Assembly (NCBI GenBank): GCA_014529385.2
Contig: CM043963.1
Span: 92,895,912-92,959,911, forward strand
DNA: 64,000 nt
DNA from: Adiantum capillus-veneris
Taxonomy: Eukaryota; Streptophyta; Polypodiopsida; Polypodiales; Pteridaceae
Direction: 5' to 3'
Below the pieces are notes generated by a model that did no database searches, was not told the DNA's origin, and saw only the letters and a program-made list of their open reading frames with translations. Position 1 is the stretch's first letter. The number at the start of each line of letters is the position of its first letter. Positions 1 through 10,929 of the stretch are shown one piece after another. Both the position numbers and the translations under genes were made by a program.

Positions 1-299
1 GCATCCAATTTCCCTAGTGTTTGGCCTTTGGACACAATCTTTGAATTTTGGAACCTTAGCATTTTGGAAGTCTTAATGGGCTGAACCTTAGGGTCTTTTT
101 AGGCCATTGTTGCACCTTGATCTTTTGCAGATGGCCCCCCCTTTGGATCACTATTTTCCATCGTTTGGATCCCTACTATGGTTGGTCTGCCAGCTTAACC
201 AATATTCTAGCTTTTTCTCCCCTAGCACTTCCCCATATTAAATGATCAGTTTAACATGCGAATATCATTTAGGAGAATTAGATATTATTTATTATGACA
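1..299 (-). repeat. TE1 3' LTR, partial
   Basis: This segment aligns with 7361-7631 and both copies stop at the same word TATTATGACA, which sets the LTR edge at 299. Relative to the other copy it carries a short internal duplication near 147-170. The remainder lies outside the window. Confidence 0.88.
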
Positions 300-689
300 T
301 TATGTCTCTCTTGAAATCATAGTCGTCCTCGACTATGGGGTAGAGAACATAAAGCATACTCATTAGTCCTTTTCCTAGCGGGTAGAGGATCCCTATGTTA
401 CCCTACGACATCGTTCCATAATGGATGACTGGTCCATTTGGCGCTTGAGAGCCTAAGCTTCCGAAAGCATGTCTGCACATTAGTCCTATCAATCTTCCAT
501 AGTAGAGTGACAAGCTCTACTTGGTGTTCGGGAGACGTCGTCTTCGCAAACTTGATATAAGCATGCATACTACTTCATTTTGTGCACAATAAAGAAAAAG
601 AGAGTCTTATAAAACAAAAAATTTGTTCATTTTTTACATTGTACATTTGCTTACTCTTGGGAAGCATTGTAAGCATTGACAAGGTTTAG

Positions 690-1311
690 GTTATCCTTTA
701 ATTGTATGCCTTGCATCCATCTGGCATCTTCAAAAGGATAATTCTTAAACTTAATAAGATATCGTCGGATAGTCTTACCGCCTTAATACCTTGTCTTCAT
801 GTCGGAGAATGGACTCACGCTGCAGCACCTCTTCTTGGTCCTCGATCTTCGATGGGTCTTCAATAGTAGATTCTTGAGGTGGCTCTCCTTTGTAAGGCTT
901 TAGTAGACTCACATGGAAAGCATTGTGTATGAGCTAATGGTTGGGCAACTTGAGTTGATAGGCCATCTCATTGATTGGCCTAAGAATCTGGAAGGGACCA
1001 TAGTACCTTTTTGCTAACTTAGCATAGTACTTTTGATGTCCCGTAGGATTCTTGCCCGTCGTGTGCCTTAATCGAGCCTTGGGAAATTTGAGTAAGACCC
1101 AATCATTTTCTTTAAAGGCTTGGGCTCTTATGTGCTTATCAGCAGTAGCCTTTTGCCTTTGTTGTGAGATAGAGATAGCATCCTTGATCTTTTGGAAAGA
1201 TTCTTGTAGGTCTCGGCTACACTCATCTGCAACGAAGATCTTCCCGTGTACCTTAAGTAGCAAGGGACTTTTTGATCTTCCCTCAATTATCTCAAAAGGT
1301 GCTTTTCTCAT
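690..1311 (-). pseudogene. TE1 integrase C-terminus and chromodomain-like tail
   Basis: The open part (1311-934) reads as the end of a Ty3 integrase: a GKAPFEI-like stretch appears as RKAPFEIIEG and is followed by a KYYGPFQI block, the usual GPF/Y module. After a stop, the next part continues the family order with a VSLLKPYKGEP linker. A chromodomain core, recognisable as IKFKNYP then DARWM, then appears in a shifted frame near 790-700. Chromodomains direct integration of chromoviruses to particular chromatin. At least one stop and one frameshift separate the pieces. Confidence 0.8.
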
Positions 1312-1319
1312 GGAAGTAT

Positions 1320-2160
1320 GACAGTGTTATTGTAGGCATAGTCCACTAAGGGTAAGTACTTCTCCCATTGGGACCTTTGATCTACTTCCGTTACATAGGC
1401 TTTTAGTAGATCAAGAATTGTTAGGTTAGCTATTTCACTTTGGCCATCCGTTTGTGGGTGATAGGCTGAAGAGAAGTTTAGCCTTGTCCCTAATTCTCAA
1501 AGAGACCCTTCCAGAAATTATTGGTCATTCTAGGATCTCTATCCGACACTATGGACATTGGCAAGCCATGGTACTTGAAGATTTGTGATATGAAGAGGGT
1601 TGCCATTTGATGGGCTTTGATAGTCTTTTTGACAGGTATAAAATGAGCTTGTTTACTGAACCTGTCTACTATCGTCCATATTCCCGTAATCCCAGGATAG
1701 ACTTAGGCAGTCCAAAGATAAAATCCATGGATATTCTCTCCCATGGTGAATTAGGGATTGGCAAAGGTTGAAGCAATCCAGGTTGCTTCCCTCTATCAAA
1801 CTTCATCTTTTGGCATACCACACATTTAGAAACATACTCTTGTATGTTTTCTTTCATGGTAGGCCAATAGAAATGTGTTTCAATCCCCTTTAGGGTAGAC
1901 TGAATCCCTCTATGGTCTGCATAACGAGGAGCATGAGATTCATACATTACTTTCTCACATAATGAGCTAGTAACGCATAGTCTATCGCCATAGAGAATAT
2001 AACCATCTTGTAAAGTAAATGGTTCCTCTTTCTTCCCTAATGCAAGGGCTGACATCATATCTCTAAAATCGGGATCAATAGCATACTCATCTATCATAGA
2101 AGATAGATCATTGTGAGTTGCTACAAAAACCGCATTCACTCGTCCGTTTTGAGAGTGCAT
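1320..2160 (-). pseudogene. TE1 integrase, broken
   Basis: A Ty3 integrase. The zinc-binding HHCC module is visible (HAPRYADHRG, then CVVC). The first catalytic aspartate lies in SMDFIFG near 1735, the second in SIVSDRDP near 1545 and the glutamate in TDGQSEIA near 1445, so the DDE triad is still readable, but only across different frames. The open frame ends at 1669. The downstream half is split by stops and frameshifts, so no full-length enzyme is encoded. Confidence 0.82.
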
Positions 2161-2164
2161 CGGT

Positions 2165-2672
2165 TACTTGATTATGCTTGCCAGCAATGTGAGCAATATG
2201 AAAATGAAATTGCGAAAGAAAATTTGCCCACCTCATTTGTTTATCGGAGAGCTTGGTCTACGTCATGAAGTACTTAAGACTTTGGTGATCCGTTCGCAAA
2301 ATGAAAGGGAGTCCCCAATTAATAGTGCTTCCATGAGTCTAAGGCATGTAGAACTGTAAGGAGTTCCTTTTCATATATGCCTAGAGCTTGTTCAACAGGG
2401 TTGATCCTTCGACTTTCATAGGCTATGGCATGCCCTTCTTAGAGAAAAACAACTCCAAGGCAATCACCACAAGCGTCACATTGGACCTCAAATGGCTTTG
2501 AGAGATCCGATAGTGTAAGCACAGGTAGAGAGATAAGCTTTTCTTTAAGCTTTTTGAAAGCATTGTTCTCCTTGGCAGACCATGTGTACCTAACGTTTTT
2601 CTTTGTTAGGTCATGTAATGGTCCTGCTATTAGTGAGAACTTTCCTATGAAGCGTCTATAGTATGCACACAT
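2165..2672 (-). pseudogene. TE1 RNase H with RT thumb
   Basis: The open segment 2672-2439 starts in the RT thumb/connection (CAYYRRFIGKFS) and enters RNase H at FEVQCDACGD, where the first catalytic aspartate sits. A stop follows at 2439. The family order (RT, RNase H, integrase) is kept. A roughly 70-bp block around 2720-2890 is duplicated in tandem (the ATTACCTCTAATTTT...CTGAATCTCT segment occurs twice), which further breaks the pol frame between RT and RNase H. Confidence 0.78.
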
Positions 2673-2949
2673 ACCTATAAAGCTTCTTAATTCATAAAGA
2701 TTCCTTGGTTTAGGCCATCCTTTTATTACCTCTAATTTTTATGGATCCATTTGGATGCCTTCTTGAGGGATAATGTGACCTAAATACTGAATCTCTGAAT
2801 CTCTTGAGAGATATTACCTCTAATTTTGATGGATCCCTTTGGATTCCTTCTTGAGAGATAATGTGACCTAAATACTGAATCTCTTGTAAGAAAAATTCAC
2901 TTTTCTTTTGATTAATATAAAGTTTATTCTCTCTTAGAACTTGAAATAT

Positions 2950-3518
2950 ACCTAGAGGTGTTGCTTGTGTCCGTCTAATGAATTAGAGTAGATGATGATA
3001 TCATCAAAGAACCTTCCAGTAAAGGTTCGGTGAGGCCTGAATAGCTTCTCCATCAAGCGGTTGAATGTGGCTGGTGCATTGGTCAAGCCAAAAGGCATGA
3101 CAATGTATTCGTAAAGACCAAACGTAGTGCGAAATGCGGTCTTTACAATGTCTTGATCAACTATCATTCTTGGATGATAGCCACTTTTTAGGTCAATCCT
3201 ATTGAAGTAGGTGGACCCTTGTAGCTTATCAAATAGGTCTTCTACCTGTGGAACGGGAAACCTATTCTTGATAGTGATCCTATTTAGTGCTCTCTAATCG
3301 ACACACATACAATATGTGTCGTCTTTCTTTTGCACTAATAGCACAAGTGAGAAAAATGGAGATGAGCTAGGCCTAACCATGCCCTTCTCAACTAACTCAT
3401 GCACTTGCCGCATAATCTCCTCTTGTTGAGCTTGAGAAACTCTGTAAGGAGGTTTATTAGGCGATGAACTTCTTGGGAGAAGGTAGTTCAGAAGGGATGT
3501 CGTCAATAAAGACATCAT
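2950..3518 (-). pseudogene. TE1 reverse transcriptase, broken
   Basis: Two open segments carry conserved Ty3 RT blocks. 3518-3294 holds the N-terminal part (PPYRVSQAQQEE, VRPSSSPFFS, VQKKDDTYCMCVD). 3167-2952 holds the palm ([22 protein letters not shown]) and the active-site box FFDDIIIYS with both aspartates. The intervening motif A region around 3170-3290 is readable only with a stop at the junction. The active site is preserved, but the chain is interrupted, which is typical of an old copy. Confidence 0.88.
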
Positions 3519-3696
3519 GAAACCCCTTGAGAAAATTGGATAACTCTAGTTCCTTTTGATTGTGTATATTTTTTTTGCTAAAACATTAGGTTCATTTTGA
3601 GAATCTTTTACAAAAATCATGTACACGGAAATAGAGCTCTTTTTTAACTTATTGAAAGCTTATGTATGTACAATGGGTAGGGTGTTACCCATTTGC

Positions 3697-4040
3697 TTAG
3701 CATCTATGTACATATCTTTTTTCCTTGAACCTAAAGTAGATTCTCCTTTCAGGGAATTTAACATCGGCAGCCATGCAATCAAACCATGGTGCCCCTAGGA
3801 TCACATCCTCATGCTTGAGAGGAGAGATAAAGAATTCCTCTTTGTCCACATAGCTTTGGACATGGAGCCTCAATTTCCCGATTAAGGGAGTGACTGAAGC
3901 TTCTTGCCCCTCGAAAGCACCTTCTGCGGCGGGTAGGACATCTCCCATCTCATAGCCTTGTATGCCTAGCTTGGTGGCCAACTCTGTGGATATGAAATTG
4001 TGAGTAGAACCAGGGTCAAAGAGAATAAAAGCATCATGTT
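3697..4040 (-). pseudogene. TE1 aspartic protease
   Basis: A retroviral-type protease domain. The catalytic box reads FDPGSTHNFIS around 4020-3990 (DPG in place of DSG), followed by TKLGIQGY, and closes with ILGAPWFD near 3800, the usual hydrophobic-LG-W signature. It would cut the Gag-Pol polyprotein. Gag runs into it across a stop near 4044. Confidence 0.8.
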
Positions 4041-4043
4041 CTC

Positions 4044-5643
4044 TTACCTTTCCCCAAGCATGGCATAGACGAGATCCTTTGTGGTGAGTTTACTCCTCTT
4101 GGATTTCGACCAAGGTAGCTCTAGGAGGTTCATGGAGGGTGTTCTTTTGGGGGCAAGCGCGGTACGCATGCCCTTGCTCGCCGCACTTGAAACAGCGGTT
4201 ATCCTTCCGATAATGCTCAAGCTCTTCAGGACAGAGTTTATTTTTGCCTTTGTAAACTCCCTCCTCTTTAGCTTTGTTGGAGTGGCCCTTGGGAGACTTT
4301 TGAACAATGTCCTTCCCCTTACGCTCATTGGAACCCTTGTTTTCCGTGGGCTTAGAATTTCTTTTAGCCCTCGTTTGGAAATTGATTCGAGAAGCCACCA
4401 TAGTATGGTGTATAACCGCCGATATGGTGCGTGGCCTTTGGGAGTTGACATACTCCGCCATTTCTTCAGTTAAGCCCGCAAAAAATTGTTGCTTTTGCTC
4501 TCCAAAATCTAACTTTTTTAAGACAGTGGCTTTGAGTTGTAGGTCCCAAAACTTGTTTACATATTTGTGAATGGAGTCATAGAGAGAAAGCTTCAAGCTT
4601 CACCATTCGGTGAGTACTTTGTCTTTGGCATCGGTGGCCAAAAACTGCTTCATAATGGAAGCTCTTAAAGCTTTCCATGTTCGTGGAGCTTCACCATTGG
4701 CCCGTAGGCTAGACCACCATTGCTTGGCGGACTTTTGAAAGTGCATAGCTACATGGTGTAGCTTAGAGGACTTCGTGAAGCCCTCATCTCCAAACGCCGC
4801 ATCAAATTGTTGGATAAAGGCCAAGACTTTGTCCGTAGCACCAAAGGTGCCATCGTAGGTAAGGAAAGAGATGCTCTTCCCTCCCTCTTTGAACTTCTTG
4901 ATCTTGGATGACCTCTTCCACGCGGCATAGGATTTCTGAAGGCCTCTATTTTTTCATGGTTCAAAAGTTGCACCATCACTTTCTTCAGAAGATGAACAAT
5001 TTGAGGAAGATGGAGAAGAGGGTAACCTCTTTCTCGCCTTTTTCTTGCCTTGATCTTCTTTGTCTTCACCATCACTTTCATAAGAGGAAGAGGATGAAGA
5101 AGATAGAGAAGAGGGTGTCCTCTTTCTTGCCTTTTTCTTCTCTTGCTTTTTTTCATCTCTCTTTGAATTATGGTGTGGAGAAGTGTGCGATGGTCTTCTC
5201 CGTTTTGGAGGTGATGGAGAGCGTTTAGCCCGCCGTCTTCGTGGAGCCATCTCCGCCGAGGTGGCGGGAGACGCGCTTCTTTCTCTTTCCTTTGATGGAG
5301 GCTCTTGAGTTCTCCTTTGAGAAGGAGATGCATCATCAAGAAGCAAATTTTTCAGCCCTTCGTATGGATCCTCTTCTTCTTCCTGAATCGGAGAGAGGCC
5401 TCTTTTGGAAGTCTCGCAAGGAGGCTTCCTAGGTGTTCTCTCATCATGGTGGGGAGCTTGGAGAATCCCATGAGCATGAAGCTACCGTTGCACTTCACTT
5501 TGGAGAGATGGATTTCCCATGGCTTGTTGAAGCCTAGAAACAAGATAGTTTTTAACAAGCATAGGGGCATCATTAGTAGCCTGCTCATTAGCAAAATCAA
5601 AGTTATCAACATTAATTTCACTCTCTTTACTATTGTCAACCAT
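4044..5643 (-). pseudogene. TE1 gag, frameshifted, with CCHC zinc knuckle
   Basis: The likely start is ATG at 5643 (MVDNSKESE...). After about 54 residues a stop occurs. The frame used at 5346-4954 is a Ser/Arg/Lys-rich low-complexity linker. The capsid domain follows at 4824-4600 (LAFIQQFDAAFGDEG, AKQWWSSLRANGEAP), and its C-terminal half with the knuckle CFKCGEQGHAYRAC is at 4596-4090. The knuckle has all CCHC residues (CX2CX4HX4C). It encoded the structural protein that packages element RNA. At least three breaks separate the pieces. Confidence 0.85.
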
Positions 5644-6046
5644 TCTAACAACTTTTAGGTGTTAAATTTTTAGGTGTACTTTGTCACTTCAAGGCCTAGT
5701 TGTTACTCCTCTTTACCCTTTAGAAAAAGCACTCAAGCTACTGTACCCATGGCTCGAATACCATTAATTGCAAGGAATAGAAGAGAGGGTTGTTCAACAC
5801 CAAAACACCATCGGCTCCTGTCAAGATTCTAATAGCTCAATATTGGTTAAGCCGTAGGCAAGCCCCGTAGGACTCCACTATTAAGACCATAGCTCTCGAC
5901 GGTGATGCCCCGTTAACTGCACAAAGGCAGGCCCACTTCAAGGCTGACAAATCCCTATTCTACTTACTCACATGCAATTAATAATACCAACCATTTATAG
6001 CTAACTTGAGGACCTCCCTTCTTGAGCAAGAAAAGAGAAACCTTGT

Positions 6047-6057
6047 GCTCTGATACC
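6047..6057 (-). other. TE1 primer-binding site (initiator Met-tRNA type)
   Basis: Read on the minus strand the sequence is GGTATCAGAGC, complementary to the 3' end of plant initiator methionine tRNA. It lies 2 bases inside the inner edge of the LTR at 6060, as expected for minus-strand priming. Confidence 0.85.
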
Positions 6058-6059
6058 GA

Positions 6060-7248
6060 TGTAACTTTTAATGGTCTAGTAGCTTGTGTGTAGCAGAAAA
6101 TAGCATGAACATAGTGAACATTTCATTAGAATAGATTCCTAATGAGAATAACAAGAGTGCTTGGGTGGAGAGAGCAACAAAAAGTATAACGCCTAGTTAG
6201 ATAGCATGAACAATACTTCAAAAGAGAAAGAAATTATGCAATTGACAACAGTTGAGGACCAGATTTTCATGGAGCCGGTCCCCCCTCTAAAAGGCTTTGT
6301 ATTATGGTTTCTCCCATCAAGAGAGACATTTTACAATACAATTCTTTGTGTTCCTTAAAGACTAGCTAGTTCAATGAAGATGGAAATTACAAGCACTAAG
6401 CTAAACACTTATCAAACACATCAATTCCCTCACCGTCTCAGACCCAAGACCTCACACACCTTCGAAGATGGTGAGAGCTAGTGGGGTATGAGAGTAGATT
6501 GAGAGGAAGAAGGAGTAGTCTTACAAGAAAGATGTACATCTCCTCACATAATCACTCATATTAGAATAGCTTAGCTTAGTAATTAGCATGGTAGAGGAGA
6601 TGAGCATGCATTGAAGCTTGGCTCTTGGTTGGATTTGCATCACAAAGCCAAGAGTTGTTGATGTAGGCCTCCCTTCTCACAAGCTTGGAGTAGGTGATAA
6701 GCTTTCCATTAAAGCTTGAGAAGAGACAGGGAGTCTTCTTACTCCACACATAGACTAGTGTGAGTGTGTAATGCCATAATGCCTTGAGAAAATCAGCCCC
6801 CTCTCTCTCTTGGTGAACCCCCCTTGCTATTTGCTCATGATGCAACCCTATTGGACCTTCCCAAGCCTAGCCAATGGAATTTCAAGAGCATAAGTGATAG
6901 CCTTCTGACATGTGTCCCCTTTCCCCTTTTGTGAGAGCTTTAGGTAATTAATAAATGCAATTAAAATCTCATTGGACCGCTTTGCCTTCTGGCCAATAGG
7001 AATCAGGCAAGCCATTGGGCTGTTGAATGCTCATTAGACCCCTTGGGAGACTGTCCAATAGTCTTCTAGAGAGCTTAATTCTTATTGGTTCTTTTATTAA
7101 GTGTTTTTAAAATAATTAAACTAGATTTACTCTAGCCTAATTCTCATTGGTCCACCTCCATGGCCATCCAATAGGATTTGAGTACACCTTGTGGGCATCT
7201 GGGCTAGGGAGCTGACATGTGTCCCTCATTCCCTTTGTGTAAAGGGAG

Positions 7249-7285
<37 letters not shown>

Positions 7286-7631
7286 CTCTCTCATCCCCTA
7301 CTTGCAAGGCTCGCCCCCTCCTATATAGGGATTATGAAGACTTTTTGGGACACACACAAAGCATCCAATTTCCCTAGTGTTTGGCCTTTGAACACAACCT
7401 TTGAATTTTGGAACCTTAGCATTTTGGAAGTCTTAATGGGCTGAACCGGGTCTTTTTAGCCCATTTGCACCTTGCTCTTTTGCAGATGGCCCCCCTTTGG
7501 ATCCCTACTATGGCTGGTCTGCAAGCTTAACCAATATTCTAGCTTTTTCTCCCCTGGTACTTCCCCATATTAAATGATCAGTTTAACATGAGAAAATCAT
7601 TTAGGAGAATTAGATATTAGTTATTATGACA
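6060..7631 (-). repeat. TE1 5' LTR (1572 bp)
   Basis: The edges are TGTAACTTTT at 6060 and TTATGACA at 7631, so in element orientation it runs TGTCATAA...AAGTTACA with short terminal inverted repeats. The outer 271 bp match 1-299. It holds a (GT)15 tract at 7253-7282 and a TATATA motif near 7321-7328 that could serve as the core promoter. No protein is encoded; the open frames inside are repeat artefacts. Confidence 0.88.
7253..7282. repeat. (GT)n microsatellite in TE1 LTR
   Basis: A perfect GT dinucleotide run of about 15 units in the 5' LTR of TE1. Confidence 0.98.
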
Positions 7632-10567
7632 GAACTCTAGGTAAATATTACACATAAGTGGAGAACATGAGAATCCCATGGGGATGCCTACGCATTGGTT
7701 AAAACATAGACCACCGAAGTGATAGTAGAGTTATTAAGTAACCATGAGATGTAAAGGCAAAACTTCTCTTCATTGAAGTGTAAGAGGTGTATAGAGTAAG
7801 ATTTTTTTATCCATCTAGGTTTTCTGGAGAGAGAGAGAGAGATGTAAAAAAGACACTTTTTCTGGCATTGGAGAAGGCCATTTTAATTACTCTGGCTAAA
7901 ACATTCTTCAAGCCAAGATCCCCGTCAAGGGGGATGTTTTCATAGCATTGTGTAATATTTGCTAAAAAAATGTGGAAGATTTATTTTGGGAGGTTAAGAG
8001 AGACCTCAATGGAATTTTTTGTTAACCAGAAGGGGTTGTACTGAATTTGTAAGAACTCATGGAAGATTTTCTGTTTAGTGGCACACAAAAAAATAAGTTC
8101 TAACTCAGCTAAAACTAATTCAAGGCAAAGTGTGATATAATTGGTGATATTACTAAAGATACCATTAAAAGCATCAGATATCCATCTGAAATTATGCTTA
8201 TGTATCTTATAGGTGGGAAATAGTACAGGTAATTTAGTGTCACGTATGCAATAGCCCAAATTCCCTAAGTGTCTAGAGATGCTGCTAATAATTGTTTGTA
8301 ATGAGGAGTTAATTCTAATGAATTCTTTTTAGAGACACGATCACGGGCAGCATTCCATGCCAGGTTTTTGCAAATAAGAGTGGGACAATTAGAGATTTTA
8401 TCAAGCCCGACTATGAACCATTTGTTAGAGATTTTTTGAAAATCAAGAGCCAACTGTGATGTTAGCCAGGAGTTATCAATGGATAACCATTTTCTTTCCA
8501 CCAATTTAGTTAATTCCAGTAGGACTGTCCTCTCTAGTCGGAGAGAACTGACAAGATCAGTTAAGCAGCTTAGTACAGCTGATAGAGTGAGATAAGGGTT
8601 TTTGGGAGAGTTAGGTATGTGATTGAGCCCATTGGCCAAAAATTTTTGTATTTTTATGTTCTCAATAATGCTAAGATCACAAGTACAAATGTGCATACCA
8701 TATGAATCAAAGTTCTTGCAGAATGTGGTAAAGTGATGGCAAGTACAATCGAGAATTGATTCATGTTAAAGAAAAGCATTACTATAGACCAAGTTTTTCA
8801 TAGGTTGTTGATATATCCAACCAATGAGAACATTATCGAGTAACTTGTGATTGCCAAAAAGTAAGTCAAAGCACTCATAAAAAAGAGCTTTAGGTTGTAT
8901 CCAATCGAGAAGTACATTGTGGAAGAGACAGTGTACATAGAGACATAGTCAAGGTTAGGAGCAACTTTGATGAGAGTCCTTCGTCCGCAAGGGCTTGTAG
9001 TAACCTGCAAACCACCAAGGATCATAATTCAAGAAAATTCCCGATGGGAAAGTTTTTTCCTCTTCCCTTAGTGTAGCTTTGAGCCTTCGCTCAGGTAGAG
9101 GAAGAACTAGGAGTTAAAAAATATGTAAAAGAGTTGGGGGTAGTAAGAGAATTGGGTCTTTTCAGAGCAGGGGAATCATCCTCATCAATACATGGTTTAA
9201 GTAGGCTAGTGATGATTTTTACACCTTTGTAGTTAGCATAGGTAGTAAGGTATATTCTTGGTTCATCAGATTTCAGCTCTTTTAAGATGTCCAGCATTAA
9301 CCCATGAAAGATAAAGGCAATCTGAGCAATTATAATTTGTTTAGCTTGGCCACCTAACCAAGAGCAAATAAGTGAGAGATAAAAGTCAATTGGTTTTTCT
9401 GGGAAGAGTAGGTCAAGATGGTTGAGAATAAACCAAATGGCATGATCAAACCACATGATGCTGGATTCGCAAGAGGCTTTAGGGTCAAGAAACTTTCAGG
9501 CACATTTAACATAGGGCCGAAAAAAATTCCATATGGATGCAGTGTAGAAGTCCGGGTTACTTTTAGCAAACTCCATGTTCCCTTTAGTACGGATGTAGAG
9601 GCGAGTATTGGAAGGGCATTTAGAATGGTCGATGAGATTAAGGTTGAAGGGTGCTTTGATGAGCTCTCCTTTGTCAAGAAATCGTCCACCTTTTAAAATC
9701 TTGAGTCTACAGTCTTCGACAGTAGAGGCAGGGAGATTGGCAAGGTATACCCAGGTTTCACTCAAACGGGTGCTAAGAAAGCTTTGTTGGGAAGAACTCA
9801 AAGCTGATGGTCTACACCAAAGGATTTGATTTCAATCTATCTAACGGGTAGGAAAGGAAAGACTTTTGAGATTTTAGGCACCATTTCCAAGAGATTGAAG
9901 TCATTGAGGGAACAAAGATTACTCTGGAATTCTTTGACAGCATCAAGAGCATCACTATCCCTACAAAAAATACCACCAGTTTGAGGGATAGTTGGGGTAG
10001 CAGGTGTACAAACAAAGGAAGGATTGAGGCGGCATAGCTTCCTTAAAAAGTTAGACAGATCAGCCCTAGATGAAGAGAATAGGGCAAGTTCTTGTTGGTA
10101 TTGTAGAGAGAGAATCGGGAGTTGTGCAATGTACTGGGTGATCAAATTTACCCCTTCCTTGGAGTCCTTGTCTAAGGTAGCCAAAACTTTAACCCAATCA
10201 TTAAAAGACAGCATGTGTAAGATAGACATTTTCTTGTCTAAGGTAAGAGCCAAGTCATAAATTAGTTGAGAAGCATCCAAGCTGCTAATACATCTGAGAA
10301 CAAGAGATGTGGCTATGGAGAGGGGTTCAGAGGTCAATTCCAATCCTTGAGAGAGAGCAAGAGTCTGCAATATACCAAAAAAGTTAAGTGAGGATATACC
10401 TACTTACAGTAGTAAGTAATCTAATCCTTTGCCTTTCTAGCAAGGAAGGGTCTGGATCTAATTGCCAAGGCATTTTTTGGTTTACGATCTTTAAGGTACA
10501 ACTTAATCTGTTTGAGAATCTTTGTATGATTCTCAGGGTTGTGTTTTACACTCATGCGAGCTGTCAT
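7632..10567 (-). pseudogene. Decayed non-LTR-type reverse-transcriptase gene interrupted by TE1
   Basis: Minus-strand coding remains over about 2.9 kb. The start is taken as ATG at 10567 (MTARMSVKHNPENH). A break with intron-like borders (GTAAGT to TTGCAG) lies near 10430-10370, then frame-switching segments 10370-9837, 9801-9496, 9456-9091, 8696-8265 and 8259-7981. RT landmarks appear in order: WFIVGLDKISN...LICK (like the ADK...VCK block), LFPTYKIHK and FRWISDAFN (RT1-2), ANITQCYENIPLDG (motif A, with Asn where the catalytic Asp is expected), and IPMGFSCSPLMCNIYLEF (motif B) running up to the TE1 edge. The YxDD box would be beyond TE1, left of the window. It is not a Ty3 or Ty1 RT; KIHK and PMGxxxSP suggest the Penelope-like or cellular RVT grouping. 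The family name is uncertain; RT identity is fairly sure. Confidence 0.72.
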
Positions 10568-10599
10568 TCTAAAGGGTTTGTGATCTTGAAAGGCAATAT

Positions 10600-10745
10600 G
10601 GGCAATTTAATAGAGAGACATTAAAATAAGGGGTTTTTATATTGAATTTTGGGAAAAAATCCCAAAGTAAGGGGTTATTTTATTCATTTAGACATGTTAA
10701 AAGAGGGATTTTTTTAATATCCCACAAATGCATGTTATATAGGGG
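10600..10745 (-). repeat. Leader/promoter region of the RT gene, copy 1
   Basis: An AT-rich segment directly upstream of the RT start codon. It matches 62487-62640 in inverted orientation (shared words on the minus strand: AAAATCCCTCTTTTAACATGT, AATGAATAAAAT, CCCCTTA, CAATATAAAAACCC, TTATTTTAATGT). It contains CCCTATATAAC, a possible TATA box about 170 bp before the ATG. Confidence 0.75.
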
Positions 10746-10929
10746 TACTGAATGGTGACCCCCCTGAGCATTTCACTAACATAATGCTATCCACGTCAAC
10801 CACATTCTCATTGCTTGCATTTTCTCTTTCAATGGCCACACCCACAAAATCAAGACCAAGCTCTTGGAAGTTGACATAATCAAGTGACGATACATATAAA
10901 GTGGTTCCCTCATTGACAATGTGCATCAT

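Larger units (their letters stand above)
1..7631 (-). mobile_element. TE1: decayed Ty3/gypsy chromovirus, left end cut by window edge
   Basis: A long-terminal-repeat retrotransposon read on the minus strand. Order in element direction: 5' LTR (6060-7631), tRNA-iMet primer site (6047-6057), gag (about 5643-4050), protease (about 4040-3697), reverse transcriptase (3518-2950), RNase H (2672 to about 2170), integrase (2160 to about 1320), chromodomain-like tail (about 900-690), purine-rich tract, and 3' LTR (299 to beyond the window). Bases 1-299 repeat 7361-7631, which identifies the LTR pair. Several frameshifts and stops break gag and pol, so it is not autonomous. It lies inside an older reverse-transcriptase gene. 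The 5 bases right of the element are GAACT; the matching target duplication would lie left of the window. Confidence 0.9.

Noticed and set aside
4081-5658. Plus-strand open frames opposite the TE1 gag
   Set aside because: They mirror the Ser/Arg/Lys-rich gag on the minus strand and have no domain of their own.
7217-7444. Open frame starting MCPSFPLCKG in the TE1 LTR
   Set aside because: It is driven by the (GT)n tract and lies in a non-coding LTR.
8265-10370. Possible endogenous RNA-virus nucleocapsid
   Set aside because: The helical, Leu-rich segments first looked like a nucleoprotein, but the RT blocks directly downstream on the same strand explain them better as the N-terminal part of an RT gene.
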